Below, piece after piece: positions 51,759-63,823 of a stretch of DNA of 64,000 nt. The stretch's first letter is position 1. Each line of letters opens with the position of its first letter. A model generated the notes under the pieces. It was not told the origin of the DNA and did no database searches. It saw only the letters and a list, made by a program, of their open reading frames with translations. This DNA is from Janthinobacterium sp. J1-1 (GTDB lineage Bacteria > Pseudomonadota > Gammaproteobacteria > Burkholderiales > Burkholderiaceae_D), in assembly GCF_030944405.1 (NCBI RefSeq), contig NZ_CP132339.1:5456001-5520000 (forward strand), read 5' to 3'. A program made the translations under genes and the position numbers.

Positions 51759-52673
51759 TCAATGGAGCGCTTCGTGAAGCGCATTCGCCTGGCTGTGCAT
51801 GCCCGGCTGGCCATGCCAGTAGCCGTCGCAGGTACCGGCCGCATGGCAGGCCGCCAGTTGCGCCTGCGCGTCGTCGGCGGAAAGCAGGCCGCGCCGGGCC
51901 TGGTCGAAGATGCCGATCACTTCCACCGTATGGTGTTCCTGCGGGCTGAGGCGGGCCACGCCCACGCCCAGCGCGGCCATCGCAACGAGTTCGCGCACCA
52001 GGTTGTACACCAGCGCCGACTGCGTCTGCGTGCCGTTCAGCACCAGGAAGGGCTGCGCATCGCGCGTGCGCAGCAACAGGCCGTCGGGCTCCTGCAGGCA
52101 GCTGTACTGGCAGTCGTCTTTCGGCAGGTTGCGGTTGCGCGCCGTGAAGCAGCGCGCGGAAAACGCCAGCGGCATGCGGCCATAGGAAAACACTTCGGTC
52201 TCGATACCGTCCGGCGCCTGGCGCTGCAGTTCGGCCAATGCATCCTGGCTCATTTCCAGCGGCATCACCCAGCGCCGCGCGCCGAGGCCGGCCAGCAGTT
52301 GCAGGCTGGGGCCGTTGAACAGGTTCAGGTGGGGGCCGGCGACGAAGGCTTGGCCCTTTTCCAGGCAGTGCACGGCGCCGAAATCGTTCGCCTCGACCGC
52401 ATAGCGTCCATTGCCGGCGATGCGGCGCAGGGTAGCCAGCTCGGCGCCGGACTCGATCAGGGCCTGGGTCGACAGCACCACTTCCTTGCCGGCGGCCGCC
52501 AGCAGGTCGGCGATATCGAGCCAGTCCGAGAGGCGCAGTTCATGGCGGCGCGAACAGACCGTCTCGCCCAGGTAGACGATATCGACGGCGGTGTCGGCAA
52601 CCTGCTGGTAGAACTCGAAGACGGTGGCGCGCGGCCAGTAATACAGCAACGGCCCCAATGACAGTTTTAGCAT
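51759..52673 (-). CDS. ubiV: O2-independent ubiquinone hydroxylase subunit UbiV
   Basis: A 304-residue U32-peptidase-like protein lacking protease function. Cysteines that ligate the [4Fe-4S] cluster in the family are C40, C175, C188 and C192 (last three within [19 protein letters not shown]). The N-terminal [20 protein letters not shown] and the [20 protein letters not shown] segment are typical of YhbV. With UbiU it hydroxylates the ubiquinone ring without O2. It lies 125 bp from ubiU with an extensive hairpin in the gap. Confidence 0.92.
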   Translation of the reverse strand: MLKLSLGPLLYYWPRATVFEFYQQVADTAVDIVYLGETVCSRRHELRLSDWLDIADLLAAAGKEVVLSTQALIESGAELATLRRIAGNGRYAVEANDFGAVHCLEKGQAFVAGPHLNLFNGPSLQLLAGLGARRWVMPLEMSQDALAELQRQAPDGIETEVFSYGRMPLAFSARCFTARNRNLPKDDCQYSCLQEPDGLLLRTRDAQPFLVLNGTQTQSALVYNLVRELVAMAALGVGVARLSPQEHHTVEVIGIFDQARRGLLSADDAQAQLAACHAAGTCDGYWHGQPGMHSQANALHEALH

Positions 52674-52719
52674 ACCTGTTCCTTCATTTTATAGTTACAA
52701 AACCGTAGCGAGCGGCTCG

Positions 52720-52777
52720 CGGCGTGGCCGAGAAGCGCAGCTGTGCTTGAGCACAGTGAGCATCGCAGGCCGCGCCC
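52720..52777. repeat. Long imperfect hairpin / repeat between ubiU and ubiV
   Basis: GGCGTGGCC (52721-52729) pairs with GGCCGCGCC (52768-52776, with G-U pairs), and inside it CTGTGC/GCACAG (52741-52756) closes a TTGA loop. The whole is an extended palindrome of about 58 bp in the 125-bp gap. It looks like a dispersed palindromic element that could tune ubiV expression relative to ubiU. Confidence 0.55.
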
Positions 52778-52798
52778 CGGGTCGCGCAGCAGGTTTTC

Positions 52799-53836
52799 TT
52801 ATTTCCAGGAGCGGTGATAGGCGCCCAAAGTGTGCTGCTGGCCCTCGGCCAGCTTGTCCATCGCCGCCATCCAGCCCGGCTTGACGGCGTAGCGCTGCTG
52901 CCCTTCCCGGCACGCGTCAATCGCGTCGCGCCAGACGCGCGTGACCTGCGCCACATAGGCGGGGCTGCGCTGGCGGCCTTCGATTTTCACCGCCTTGACG
53001 CCCATGGCGATCAACTGCGGCAGCAACGCCAGCGTGTTCAGGCTGGCCGGTTCCTCGATGGCGTAATACTGTTCGCCGTCGACGTCGAAACGGCCCTTGC
53101 ACAGGGTCGGATAGCTGGCGTTTTCGCCGGGGGCGTAACGGTCGATCAGCACGCCGTTCAGGCGCGACTCCAGGCCGCCTGCGGTTTCCACCCAGCGCAC
53201 GGCCTTGGCGGGAGAACACACGCCGTGGGTATTGGGCGCTTCGCCGGTCGCATACGACGACAGCGCGCAGCGCCCTTCGACCATCACGCACAGGCTGCCG
53301 AAACCGAATACTTCGATCTCGACCGGCGTCTTGGCGATCAGCTGTTCCACCTGCGTCATCGACAGCACGCGCGGCAGCACGGCGCGCGAGACGCCGAAGT
53401 GTTCGTGATAAAAATTGATGGCTTCGTAGTTGGTGGCCGAGCCCTGCACCGACAGGTGCAGCCGCAGCTGCGGATGATGCTGCGACGCGTACGCCATCAG
53501 CCCCGGATCGGCGACGATAATGGCGTTCAGGCCTGCGTCCGCCGCGCGGTCGATGGCGCTGCGCCAGACCATCCAGTTGTGCGGCTGCGGATAGGTATTC
53601 AGCGCCAGCAGCACCTTGCGGCCGTGCTGGTGGGCGTAGCGCACGCCTTCGGCAATCGCCTTTTCGTCGAAATTGAGGCCGGCGAAATTGCGCGCATTGG
53701 TGGCGTCGCGAAAGCCGAGGTAGACGGTGTCGGCGCCATTGTCGACCGCCGCTTTCAGGGCCGGCAGGCTGCCGGCCGGGCAGACCAGTTCCAGCGGTCC
53801 GGCCACGCGCTGGGCGGTGGAATGTTCAAGCTTCAT
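52799..53836 (-). CDS. ubiU: O2-independent ubiquinone hydroxylase subunit UbiU
   Basis: A 345-residue U32-peptidase-family protein. The Fe-S cysteines are C183, C190, C207 and C246, spaced as in E. coli UbiU (169, 176, 193, 232). Landmarks are LELVCPAGSLPALKAAVDNG, TVYLGFRDATNARNFAGLNF and EIEVFGFGSLCVMVEGRCAL. It forms a complex with UbiV that hydroxylates ubiquinone intermediates under anaerobic conditions. It is first in ubiU-ubiV-ubiT. A weak FNR-like match (TTGACGCAGGTGAA, 53899-53912) lies about 65 bp upstream. Confidence 0.92.
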   Translation of the reverse strand: MKLEHSTAQRVAGPLELVCPAGSLPALKAAVDNGADTVYLGFRDATNARNFAGLNFDEKAIAEGVRYAHQHGRKVLLALNTYPQPHNWMVWRSAIDRAADAGLNAIIVADPGLMAYASQHHPQLRLHLSVQGSATNYEAINFYHEHFGVSRAVLPRVLSMTQVEQLIAKTPVEIEVFGFGSLCVMVEGRCALSSYATGEAPNTHGVCSPAKAVRWVETAGGLESRLNGVLIDRYAPGENASYPTLCKGRFDVDGEQYYAIEEPASLNTLALLPQLIAMGVKAVKIEGRQRSPAYVAQVTRVWRDAIDACREGQQRYAVKPGWMAAMDKLAEGQQHTLGAYHRSWK

Positions 53837-53997
53837 GATGGGGACTTTCTGTATCGGCTCAGGGTCGAGACTATAGCCCCGCGCCATGTGGGGAGTCCTT
53901 GACGCAGGTGAAGGAATGCATGCATCGGCACCCCTCCTTGCGCTGTAGAATGCGGCACTGCCATCGTGCCTAACTCCTATTCATTCCAGCCACCGCC

Positions 53998-54411
53998 ATG
54001 ACCCGCAAACCCCTGCTGATACTGCTCCTGACCCTGTTCCTGACCGCGCTGCAAGTGCAATGGGCGTCGCCCGTCGAAGGCCATGACATCAACAGCACGC
54101 ACATGTTTTCGCCCGAGATTCTGGGCGTGTATCCGGGCGTGGTGCTGCTGTTCCTGCTGGCCGTGTTTGCGCGCCGCCAGGTGCCGCTGCTGCGCCAGAG
54201 CGCCATCTGCACCGCCATCCTGGCCGCGTACTGGCTGCTGGCCAACTACATCACGTTTGATATCCGCGTGGCCAGCTGGAGCACCTTTTCGCCGGCCGAA
54301 ATCTGGATCCATGTGCTGCCCGCCTCCGTCATCAGCATCGTCGCCTGCGGCGGCGCATTCTTCGGCACCACGTACATGATCCTGCGCGAAACGCGGTGGG
54401 ACAAAAAATGA
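53998..54411 (+). CDS. Unrecognised small inner-membrane protein, 137 aa
   Basis: No family recognised. Probable four-segment membrane protein: PLLILLLTLFLTALQVQWAS, then VYPGVVLLFLLAVFARRQVP, SAICTAILAAYWLLANYITF and HVLPASVISIVACGGAFFGT. The polar segment SPVEGHDINSTHMFSPEILG is likely periplasmic and holds two His residues. It lies between divergent ubiU and the class III ribonucleotide reductase operon, and could be part of the anaerobic block. Confidence 0.6.
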   Translation: MTRKPLLILLLTLFLTALQVQWASPVEGHDINSTHMFSPEILGVYPGVVLLFLLAVFARRQVPLLRQSAICTAILAAYWLLANYITFDIRVASWSTFSPAEIWIHVLPASVISIVACGGAFFGTTYMILRETRWDKK

Positions 54412-54424
54412 TGGCTGCGCGATT

Positions 54425-54438
54425 TTCACCTGGATCAA
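54425..54438. promoter_or_regulatory. FNR/Anr-like half-site upstream of nrdD
   Basis: TTCACCTGGATCAA matches TTGAT-N4-ATCAA at eight of ten positions, with a perfect ATCAA half. It lies about 100 bp before nrdD. Anaerobic induction of class III reductase by FNR/Anr is common, so this is a reasonable but weak prediction. Confidence 0.35.
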
Positions 54439-54533
54439 GGTTCCGCCAATCGCTTGCACGCGCCCTTTGACGACACTACATTTAGTCGATAACCTTCAAT
54501 AAAACACCGCATGTTGTGGTTATTGGAGGTTTC

Positions 54534-56294
54534 ATGTCAGCTAGCGCACTACCCGTCACAGCGTCGAAAAAACACGGCCAGGTCGACGTCGCCGCATCCA
54601 TCAACGAGTACCTGGAACGGCGCGACTGGAGGGTCAACGCCAACGCCAACCAGGGCTATTCGCTGGGCGGCCTGATACTCAATGTGTCGGGCAAGGTGAT
54701 CGCCAACTACTGGCTCGACCAGGTCTATCCGCCGGAAGTGGGCGCGGCCCACCGCGAGGCGGCCCTGCATATCCACGACCTCGACATGCTGGCCGGCTAC
54801 TGCGCCGGCTGGTCGCTGCGCACCCTGCTGCATGAAGGCCTGAACGGCGTGCCGGGCAAGGTCGAGTCAAGCCCGCCGAAACACATGTCATCGGCCATCG
54901 GCCAGATCGTCAATTTTCTCGGCACCCTGCAGAACGAGTGGGCCGGCGCGCAGGCCTTCAGCTCCTTCGACACCTATATGGCGCCGTTTATCCGCAAGGA
55001 TGGCCTGGCCTATGCCGACGTGCTGCAGTATATGCAGGAGCTGATCTACAACCTCAACGTGCCGTCGCGCTGGGGCACGCAAACGCCGTTCACCAACCTG
55101 ACCTTCGACTGGGTCTGCCCGGAAGATTTGCGCGAGCAGATACCGGTGGTCGCCGGCGTCGAAATGCCGTTTTCCTACGGCGAGCTGCAGCTTGAAATGG
55201 ACATGATCAACCGCGCGTATATCGAGATCATGATGGCGGGCGACGCCAAGGGCCGCGTGTTCACCTTCCCGATCCCGACCTACAACATCACCGAGGACTT
55301 CGACTGGCACAGCGAAAACGCAGAGCGCCTGTTCGAGATGACGGCGCGCTACGGCCTGCCCTACTTCCAGAATTTCATCAATTCGGAACTGAAACCGAAC
55401 ATGATACGTTCCATGTGCTGCCGCCTGCAGCTGGACCTGCGCGAACTGCTCAAACGCGGCAATGGCCTGTTCGGTTCGGCCGAGCAAACGGGTTCCCTGG
55501 GCGTGGTCACCATCAACTGCGCGCGCCTGGGCTATCTGTGGCGCGGCGACGAAGCGGCCTTGCTGGCCGACCTGGACCGCCTGCTGGAGCTGGGCAAGAC
55601 CAGCCTGGAAATCAAGCGCGCCACCATCGAGGACCTGATGCAGCAAGGCCTGTTCCCGTACACGAAACGCTATCTGGGCACCCTGCGCAATCATTTTTCC
55701 ACCCTGGGCGTCAACGGCATCAACGAGATGATCCGCAATTTCAGCGGCAACGAATACGACATCACCAGCAAGGAGGGCCATGCGCTGGCGATCCGTCTGC
55801 TCGACCATGTACGTGCGCGCATGATCGCGTTCCAGGAGCAGACGGGCCATATGTACAACCTGGAAGCGACGCCGGCCGAAGGCACGACCTACCGCTTTGC
55901 GCGCGAAGACCGCAAGCGCTATCCGGCCATCCTGCAGGCCGGCACGGTGGACAACCCCTACTACACGAATTCCTCGCAACTGCCGGTCGGCCATACCGAC
56001 GACCCGTTCGAGGCGCTGGAATTGCAGGACGCGCTGCAGCGCAAATACACGGGCGGCACGGTGCTGCACCTGTACATGACGGAAGCGCTGTCGGACGCGA
56101 ATGCCTGCCGCGAACTGGTCAAGCGTGCATTGAGCCGCTTTTCTCTGCCGTATATCACCATCACGCCCACTTTTTCGATCTGTCCGCGCCATGGCTACCT
56201 GGCCGGCAAGCACGAGTTTTGCCCCACCTGCGACGCGGAGCTGATCGCCCGCAAGCAGGCCAACCTGAACGCCATACTGGAGGAAACACCATGA
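54534..56294 (+). CDS. nrdD: Class III anaerobic ribonucleoside-triphosphate reductase, main subunit
   Basis: A 586-residue catalytic subunit that reduces ribonucleotides in anaerobic cells. Landmarks include NANANQGYSLGGLILNVSGK, REAALHIHDLDMLAGYCAGW and YFQNFINSELKPNMIRSMCC; the zinc-type cysteine site FSICPRHGYLAGKHEFCPTC is near the C-terminus. There is no N-terminal ATP-cone. The protein stops without the glycyl-radical loop, which is encoded by the overlapping next gene (ATGA). Start at 54534 has a strong GGAGGT 5 nt upstream. Operon order is nrdD, radical subunit, nrdG. Confidence 0.9.
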   Translation: MSASALPVTASKKHGQVDVAASINEYLERRDWRVNANANQGYSLGGLILNVSGKVIANYWLDQVYPPEVGAAHREAALHIHDLDMLAGYCAGWSLRTLLHEGLNGVPGKVESSPPKHMSSAIGQIVNFLGTLQNEWAGAQAFSSFDTYMAPFIRKDGLAYADVLQYMQELIYNLNVPSRWGTQTPFTNLTFDWVCPEDLREQIPVVAGVEMPFSYGELQLEMDMINRAYIEIMMAGDAKGRVFTFPIPTYNITEDFDWHSENAERLFEMTARYGLPYFQNFINSELKPNMIRSMCCRLQLDLRELLKRGNGLFGSAEQTGSLGVVTINCARLGYLWRGDEAALLADLDRLLELGKTSLEIKRATIEDLMQQGLFPYTKRYLGTLRNHFSTLGVNGINEMIRNFSGNEYDITSKEGHALAIRLLDHVRARMIAFQEQTGHMYNLEATPAEGTTYRFAREDRKRYPAILQAGTVDNPYYTNSSQLPVGHTDDPFEALELQDALQRKYTGGTVLHLYMTEALSDANACRELVKRALSRFSLPYITITPTFSICPRHGYLAGKHEFCPTCDAELIARKQANLNAILEETP

Positions 56295-56488
56295 ACGCAC
56301 GACCAAACCTGACACCCGCGATTGAACTCGACGACAGCGAACGCCAGCGCTGCGAAATCTGGACCCGCGTGATGGGCTATCACCGCCCCGTCGCCTCGTT
56401 CAATATCGGCAAGCAGGGCGAATTCCACGAGCGCCAGTACTTCAGCGAAGCGTGCGCCTCGGTCTCGGGTCCTTTGACCTGTCGCTGA
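56291..56488 (+). CDS. Separate glycyl-radical domain of class III ribonucleotide reductase, 65 aa
   Basis: A 65-residue protein that is the missing C-terminal part of NrdD. It reads IWTRVMGYHRPVASFNIGKQ, where G29 of RVMGY is the expected radical site (R-V-x-G-Y is the class III motif), then GEFHERQYFSEACASVSGPL. Its ATG overlaps the nrdD stop (ATGA) with GGAGGA upstream, and its own stop overlaps the nrdG start (TGATG), so it is translated as its own polypeptide rather than being the result of a frameshift. It should assemble with NrdD and be activated by NrdG. Confidence 0.85.
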   Translation: MNARPNLTPAIELDDSERQRCEIWTRVMGYHRPVASFNIGKQGEFHERQYFSEACASVSGPLTCR

Positions 56489-57195
56489 TGGCCAGGGAGC
56501 TCAAGGTGGGCGGCGTCACGCCGTTCTCCGCCACCGACTATCCCGGCCAGCTGGCGGCCGTGGTGTTCGTGCAGGGCTGCCCCTGGCGCTGCGGCTATTG
56601 CCACAATCCGCATCTGCAGCCGCGCGCCAGCGACGCCCTGACGCCATGGGCCGACGTGCTGGCGCTGCTGCGCCGCCGCGTGGGCCTGGTCGACGCGGTG
56701 GTCTTCAGCGGCGGCGAAGCGTGCATGGACCCTGCCTTGGAAAACGCCATGCGCGACGTGAAAGCGCTGGGATTCAATGTAGGCCTGCACACGGCCTGTA
56801 TCTACCCGCAGCGCCTGACGCAAGTGCTGCCGCTGGTGGACTGGGTGGGTTTCGATATCAAGGCCCCTTTTGCACACTATCGCGCGATTACCGGCGTGGC
56901 GGGCAGCGGCGACCCGGCACGCTTCTGCCTGGACGCCATCGTGGAAAGCGGCGTGGCCCACGAATGCCGCACCACCATCCATCCCGCCCTGCTGCCCGAC
57001 GCGGCGCTGCTGGAACTGGCTGAAACGCTGGCAAACAAAGGCGTCAGCAACTATGTGCTGCAGCAGTTCCGCGCCGAGGGGTGTAGCGATACACGACTGG
57101 CCGGCAGCGCCCTGCATGGCTACCCTGCAGCGGCCACGCTGGCGCACATTGCCGCCATGTTTCCGCGATTTACATTCCGTAATCATGGCAATTGA
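56488..57195 (+). CDS. nrdG: Anaerobic ribonucleotide reductase-activating protein
   Basis: A 235-residue radical-SAM enzyme that generates the glycyl radical. The CxxxCxxC motif is CPWRCGYC (C31, C35, C38). The GGE-type SAM motif is VVFSGGEACMDPAL, and FNVGLHTACIYP follows. The start at 56488 (ATG overlapping the upstream TGA) is preferred over a GTG at 56452 because it gives the normal N-terminus. It is longer than E. coli NrdG (154) and resembles the larger YjjW/NrdG-type activases of betaproteobacteria. Confidence 0.92.
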   Translation: MARELKVGGVTPFSATDYPGQLAAVVFVQGCPWRCGYCHNPHLQPRASDALTPWADVLALLRRRVGLVDAVVFSGGEACMDPALENAMRDVKALGFNVGLHTACIYPQRLTQVLPLVDWVGFDIKAPFAHYRAITGVAGSGDPARFCLDAIVESGVAHECRTTIHPALLPDAALLELAETLANKGVSNYVLQQFRAEGCSDTRLAGSALHGYPAAATLAHIAAMFPRFTFRNHGN

Positions 57196-57343
57196 CGCCG
57201 AAGACACGCAATTGCTTAAAAATTATTTAAAGTCCCCGTTCTGCAACGCTGAAAACTCTTGCTTGCTGTAATGTATCAACTGCGCCGCGCACCAGCATGG
57301 CGCAAGTTTGATACCTCACAGAGCACCACACATAAGCGTCATC

Positions 57344-61386
<4,043 letters not shown>

Positions 61387-61390
<4 letters not shown>

Positions 61391-61914
61391 GTTTTACACG
61401 GTACTGGCAAGGCGATGGCGTGCTGGTGATCGGCATTGCCGGCGCCTTGCCACGTACCGAGGCGCGCCAGCGTACTCGTCTTGCCGTGCGCGAGGCGGTG
61501 GCGCAGTGGCTGCATATCGCCATCGATGGCGTCAGCGTGGACTCACGGCCCGGTCACGCGCCGCGTTTGCTGCTGACTGGCCGCGCTGCCTGGCTGTCGA
61601 TCAGTCATGACGATGGTATTTCGCTGGCGGCCATTCATCTGCACGGGCCGGTGGGCATCGATGTGATGCGGGCGCAGGAGATCGATGACTGGTTTGCCGT
61701 GGCGATGGATTACCTGGGGCCTGATGTGGCGGCACAACTGGGCGCCTGTCCGCATGACCAGCGTCCGCTGGCCCTGGCGCAGGCCTGGACGGCGCGCGAG
61801 GCGGCGCTCAAGTACGCCGGCCGGGCCCTGGACGAATGGAATGGCGCCGCCATCGATTGCCGCTTGCAGGCACTGCCCATGCCGGCCCGATTCGTGGCGA
61901 CGCTCGCGTATTAA
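61387..61914 (+). CDS. 4'-phosphopantetheinyl transferase
   Basis: A 175-residue PPTase, short for the Sfp group. Conserved elements are AWLSISHDDG, the Mg-binding GIDVM (D92) and WTAREAALK (W134 to K142, with E138). The ATG overlaps the synthetase stop codon (ATGA), so it is translationally coupled and almost certainly converts the PCP serine of that synthetase to its holo form. It would act in the cytoplasm. Confidence 0.87.
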
Positions 61915-62009
61915 TCCTCTTGTTTGGCTGAGCGTCCGCAAACCTGGACAAAAATCAGTTTGACGATAATACTGACGAGCACTCCCAGCACTCCGATCAG
62001 TTCCAGCAT
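61911..62009 (-). CDS. Possible small membrane protein, 32 aa
   Basis: A 32-codon frame reading MLELIGVLGVLVSIIVKLIF then VQVCGRSAKQED: one hydrophobic segment and a charged tail. AAGGGAAA lies 7 nt before the ATG, a good ribosome site. The stop overlaps the PPTase stop codon on the opposite strand. Too short to identify; kept because the membrane-anchor pattern plus the ribosome site is unlikely by chance. Confidence 0.45.
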   Translation of the reverse strand: MLELIGVLGVLVSIIVKLIFVQVCGRSAKQED

Positions 62010-62111
62010 GGCGTTTCCCTTGCAGTGGTGACGACGAGGCCACTGTAACGCGCACGGATCGCCACGGCCAATATCAAATAGGGCGCCCTGCGATCTCGAA
62101 AAGGCATAGGC

Positions 62112-63020
62112 ATGATTTCTCTCAAACAGTTCCGCTACTTTGTCGAAGTCGTCGATGCGGGCAGCTATTCGCGCGCGGCGGAAAAGCTGTTTATTGCGCA
62201 GTCGGCCCTGAGCCGGCAGATCAAGGAACTGGAAAACGAGGTGCAGGCGCTGCTGCTGACGCGTGACGCGCGCCATATCGAGCTGACCGCCGCCGGCCAG
62301 GTCTTTCATGAGCGCGCCAAACGCATCCTCGACGATATCGAGGAAACCGTGCGCCAGACGCGCCATGTGGGCCAGGGTTCGGCCGGCATCATCCGCCTGC
62401 TCCACTCCAGTTCCGTCACGCTGACACCGGCCATCGGCGCCGTGCTGCATCGCCTGCTGGCGCAGTTTCCCGGCGTCTCGCTCGATGTGTCGAAAGGCTC
62501 GTCGGAAAACCAGGCGGCGGACATCGAAGAAGGCCGCGCCGACCTGGGCCTGGTGCGCCTGCCCACCCTGCGCAAGCACGCCAATATCGTCGTGCGCGAG
62601 CTGTACAGCGAAAAGCTGGTGGTGGCGGTGTCGCAGGATTCGCCGCTGGCCGCGCAATCACATACCACCATCGCCGCTCTGCGCGACGAGGCGTTCGTGT
62701 CGATTCCGCACAAGGATCGTGGTGGCTTGAGTTACCTGGTGGCGGGCCTGTGCCTGGCCCAGGGATTTTTTCCGAAGGCGGCGCGCGCGCTGTCGCGCAA
62801 GACCTCGCAGCTGAACCTGATCGAGGCGAACCTTGGCATTGCGATTGTCCCCGACAGCATGCGCCTGGCGGCGCCGCCCGGCGTGCATTTCCTGACGCTG
62901 CCGGAGGACGAATCATCGTCCGTGGTCGGCCTGATCTCACCGCGCGCCACCAGCGGCATGGTGGCGGCGTTTACCGAGGCATTCGTACGCGAGATGGCGG
63001 CAGTTCAGCCTTCGGCATAA
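62112..63020 (+). CDS. LysR family transcriptional regulator (CynR/Cbl-like)
   Basis: A 302-residue LysR-type regulator: helix-turn-helix SLKQFRYFVEVVDAGSYSRA, then AEKLFIAQSALSRQIKELEN, and an effector domain with EEGRADLGLVRLPTLRKHAN. The family is clear, the ligand unknown. Convergent with the next gene, which it overlaps by 16 bp at the 3' end. It is 197 bp downstream of the PPTase gene on the same strand and might control the synthetase locus, but no evidence ties them. Confidence 0.85.
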   Translation: MISLKQFRYFVEVVDAGSYSRAAEKLFIAQSALSRQIKELENEVQALLLTRDARHIELTAAGQVFHERAKRILDDIEETVRQTRHVGQGSAGIIRLLHSSSVTLTPAIGAVLHRLLAQFPGVSLDVSKGSSENQAADIEEGRADLGLVRLPTLRKHANIVVRELYSEKLVVAVSQDSPLAAQSHTTIAALRDEAFVSIPHKDRGGLSYLVAGLCLAQGFFPKAARALSRKTSQLNLIEANLGIAIVPDSMRLAAPPGVHFLTLPEDESSSVVGLISPRATSGMVAAFTEAFVREMAAVQPSA

Positions 63021-63682
63021 AGCAGCGCATCGGCCTCGCGCACGGCCGACGTCAGGAGCGCCAGCTTCATGATATCGAGGTGGCCATCGGTGCGCACGCG
63101 CGAGCACAGGTCGATGCCGTAGGGGCGTACCTGGCGCAGGGCCGCGGCCACATTGCCGGCGTCGAGGCCGCCGGCCAGGAACACGGGCACGGGGCTGGCG
63201 CGCACGAAGCGCGCGCTGATGGCCCAGTCGTGGGTGCGGCCGGTGCCGCCCAGTTCCGGCACCGCGCCGCAGGGGCGGCCCGAATCGAGCAGGAAGGCAT
63301 GCACATGGGGGGCATAGGCGGGGATCAGGTCGAGCGCGTCGTCGCCTTCCACATGGATCACCTGCACCCGTTTGACATGGGGAACCAGGCGCGCCAGTTC
63401 GGCCAGTTCACGCGGATCGATATGGCTGACGATCTGCACCGTGGTCGGTTGGGTGGCGGCGATATGGCCGGCGATGCGCGCCGCCGTGGTCTCGGCCGTC
63501 AACAGAAAGGTGGACACGGGCGGCGGCGTCCAGGCGGCGATCTGCGCGATGCGGGCGTCGGGAATCACGCCGGGGCCGGACGGCATGGCAGCCACCAGGC
63601 CCAGCGCGTCGGCGCCGGCAGCGATTGCCAGTTGCGCTTCGTCGATGGAGGCGATGCAGCAGATCTTGATGCGGGTTCTCAT
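63005..63682 (-). CDS. Phosphoribosylanthranilate isomerase-like (TrpF-like) protein
   Basis: A 225-residue TIM-barrel protein. The N-terminal TrpF motif, normally KICGI, reads KICCIAS with C8 in the catalytic place and C9 replacing Gly. The general-acid Asp is D133 in FLLDSGRPCGAVPELGGTGR, followed by THDW, as in TrpF; VFLAGGLDAGNVAAALRQVR and GIDLCSRVRTDGHLD close the barrel. TrpF isomerises phosphoribosylanthranilate in tryptophan synthesis. The gene is not in a trp operon here; other trp genes are absent from the window. An alternative start four codons upstream (63694) is possible. Confidence 0.78.
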   Translation of the reverse strand: MRTRIKICCIASIDEAQLAIAAGADALGLVAAMPSGPGVIPDARIAQIAAWTPPPVSTFLLTAETTAARIAGHIAATQPTTVQIVSHIDPRELAELARLVPHVKRVQVIHVEGDDALDLIPAYAPHVHAFLLDSGRPCGAVPELGGTGRTHDWAISARFVRASPVPVFLAGGLDAGNVAAALRQVRPYGIDLCSRVRTDGHLDIMKLALLTSAVREADALLYAEG

Positions 63683-63823
63683 GATGGCCAACATTACAAC
63701 ACGGGGCGGCGCCCAATGCCAGCCGCGCGGTCAAGCCGGCGCACTATCGTGCATCCGATTGACAGGCGGCGGGCGGCGGTCGATACTGGTTCGTCCCCTA
63801 TTGCGCGCACAGGAAGCAGGCTC

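Noticed and set aside
54534..56488. Recent frameshift or sequencing error splitting nrdD
   Set aside because: The short second gene has its own ribosome site and overlapping start and stop codons on both sides, which fits a genuine separate subunit. Homologue comparison is still needed.
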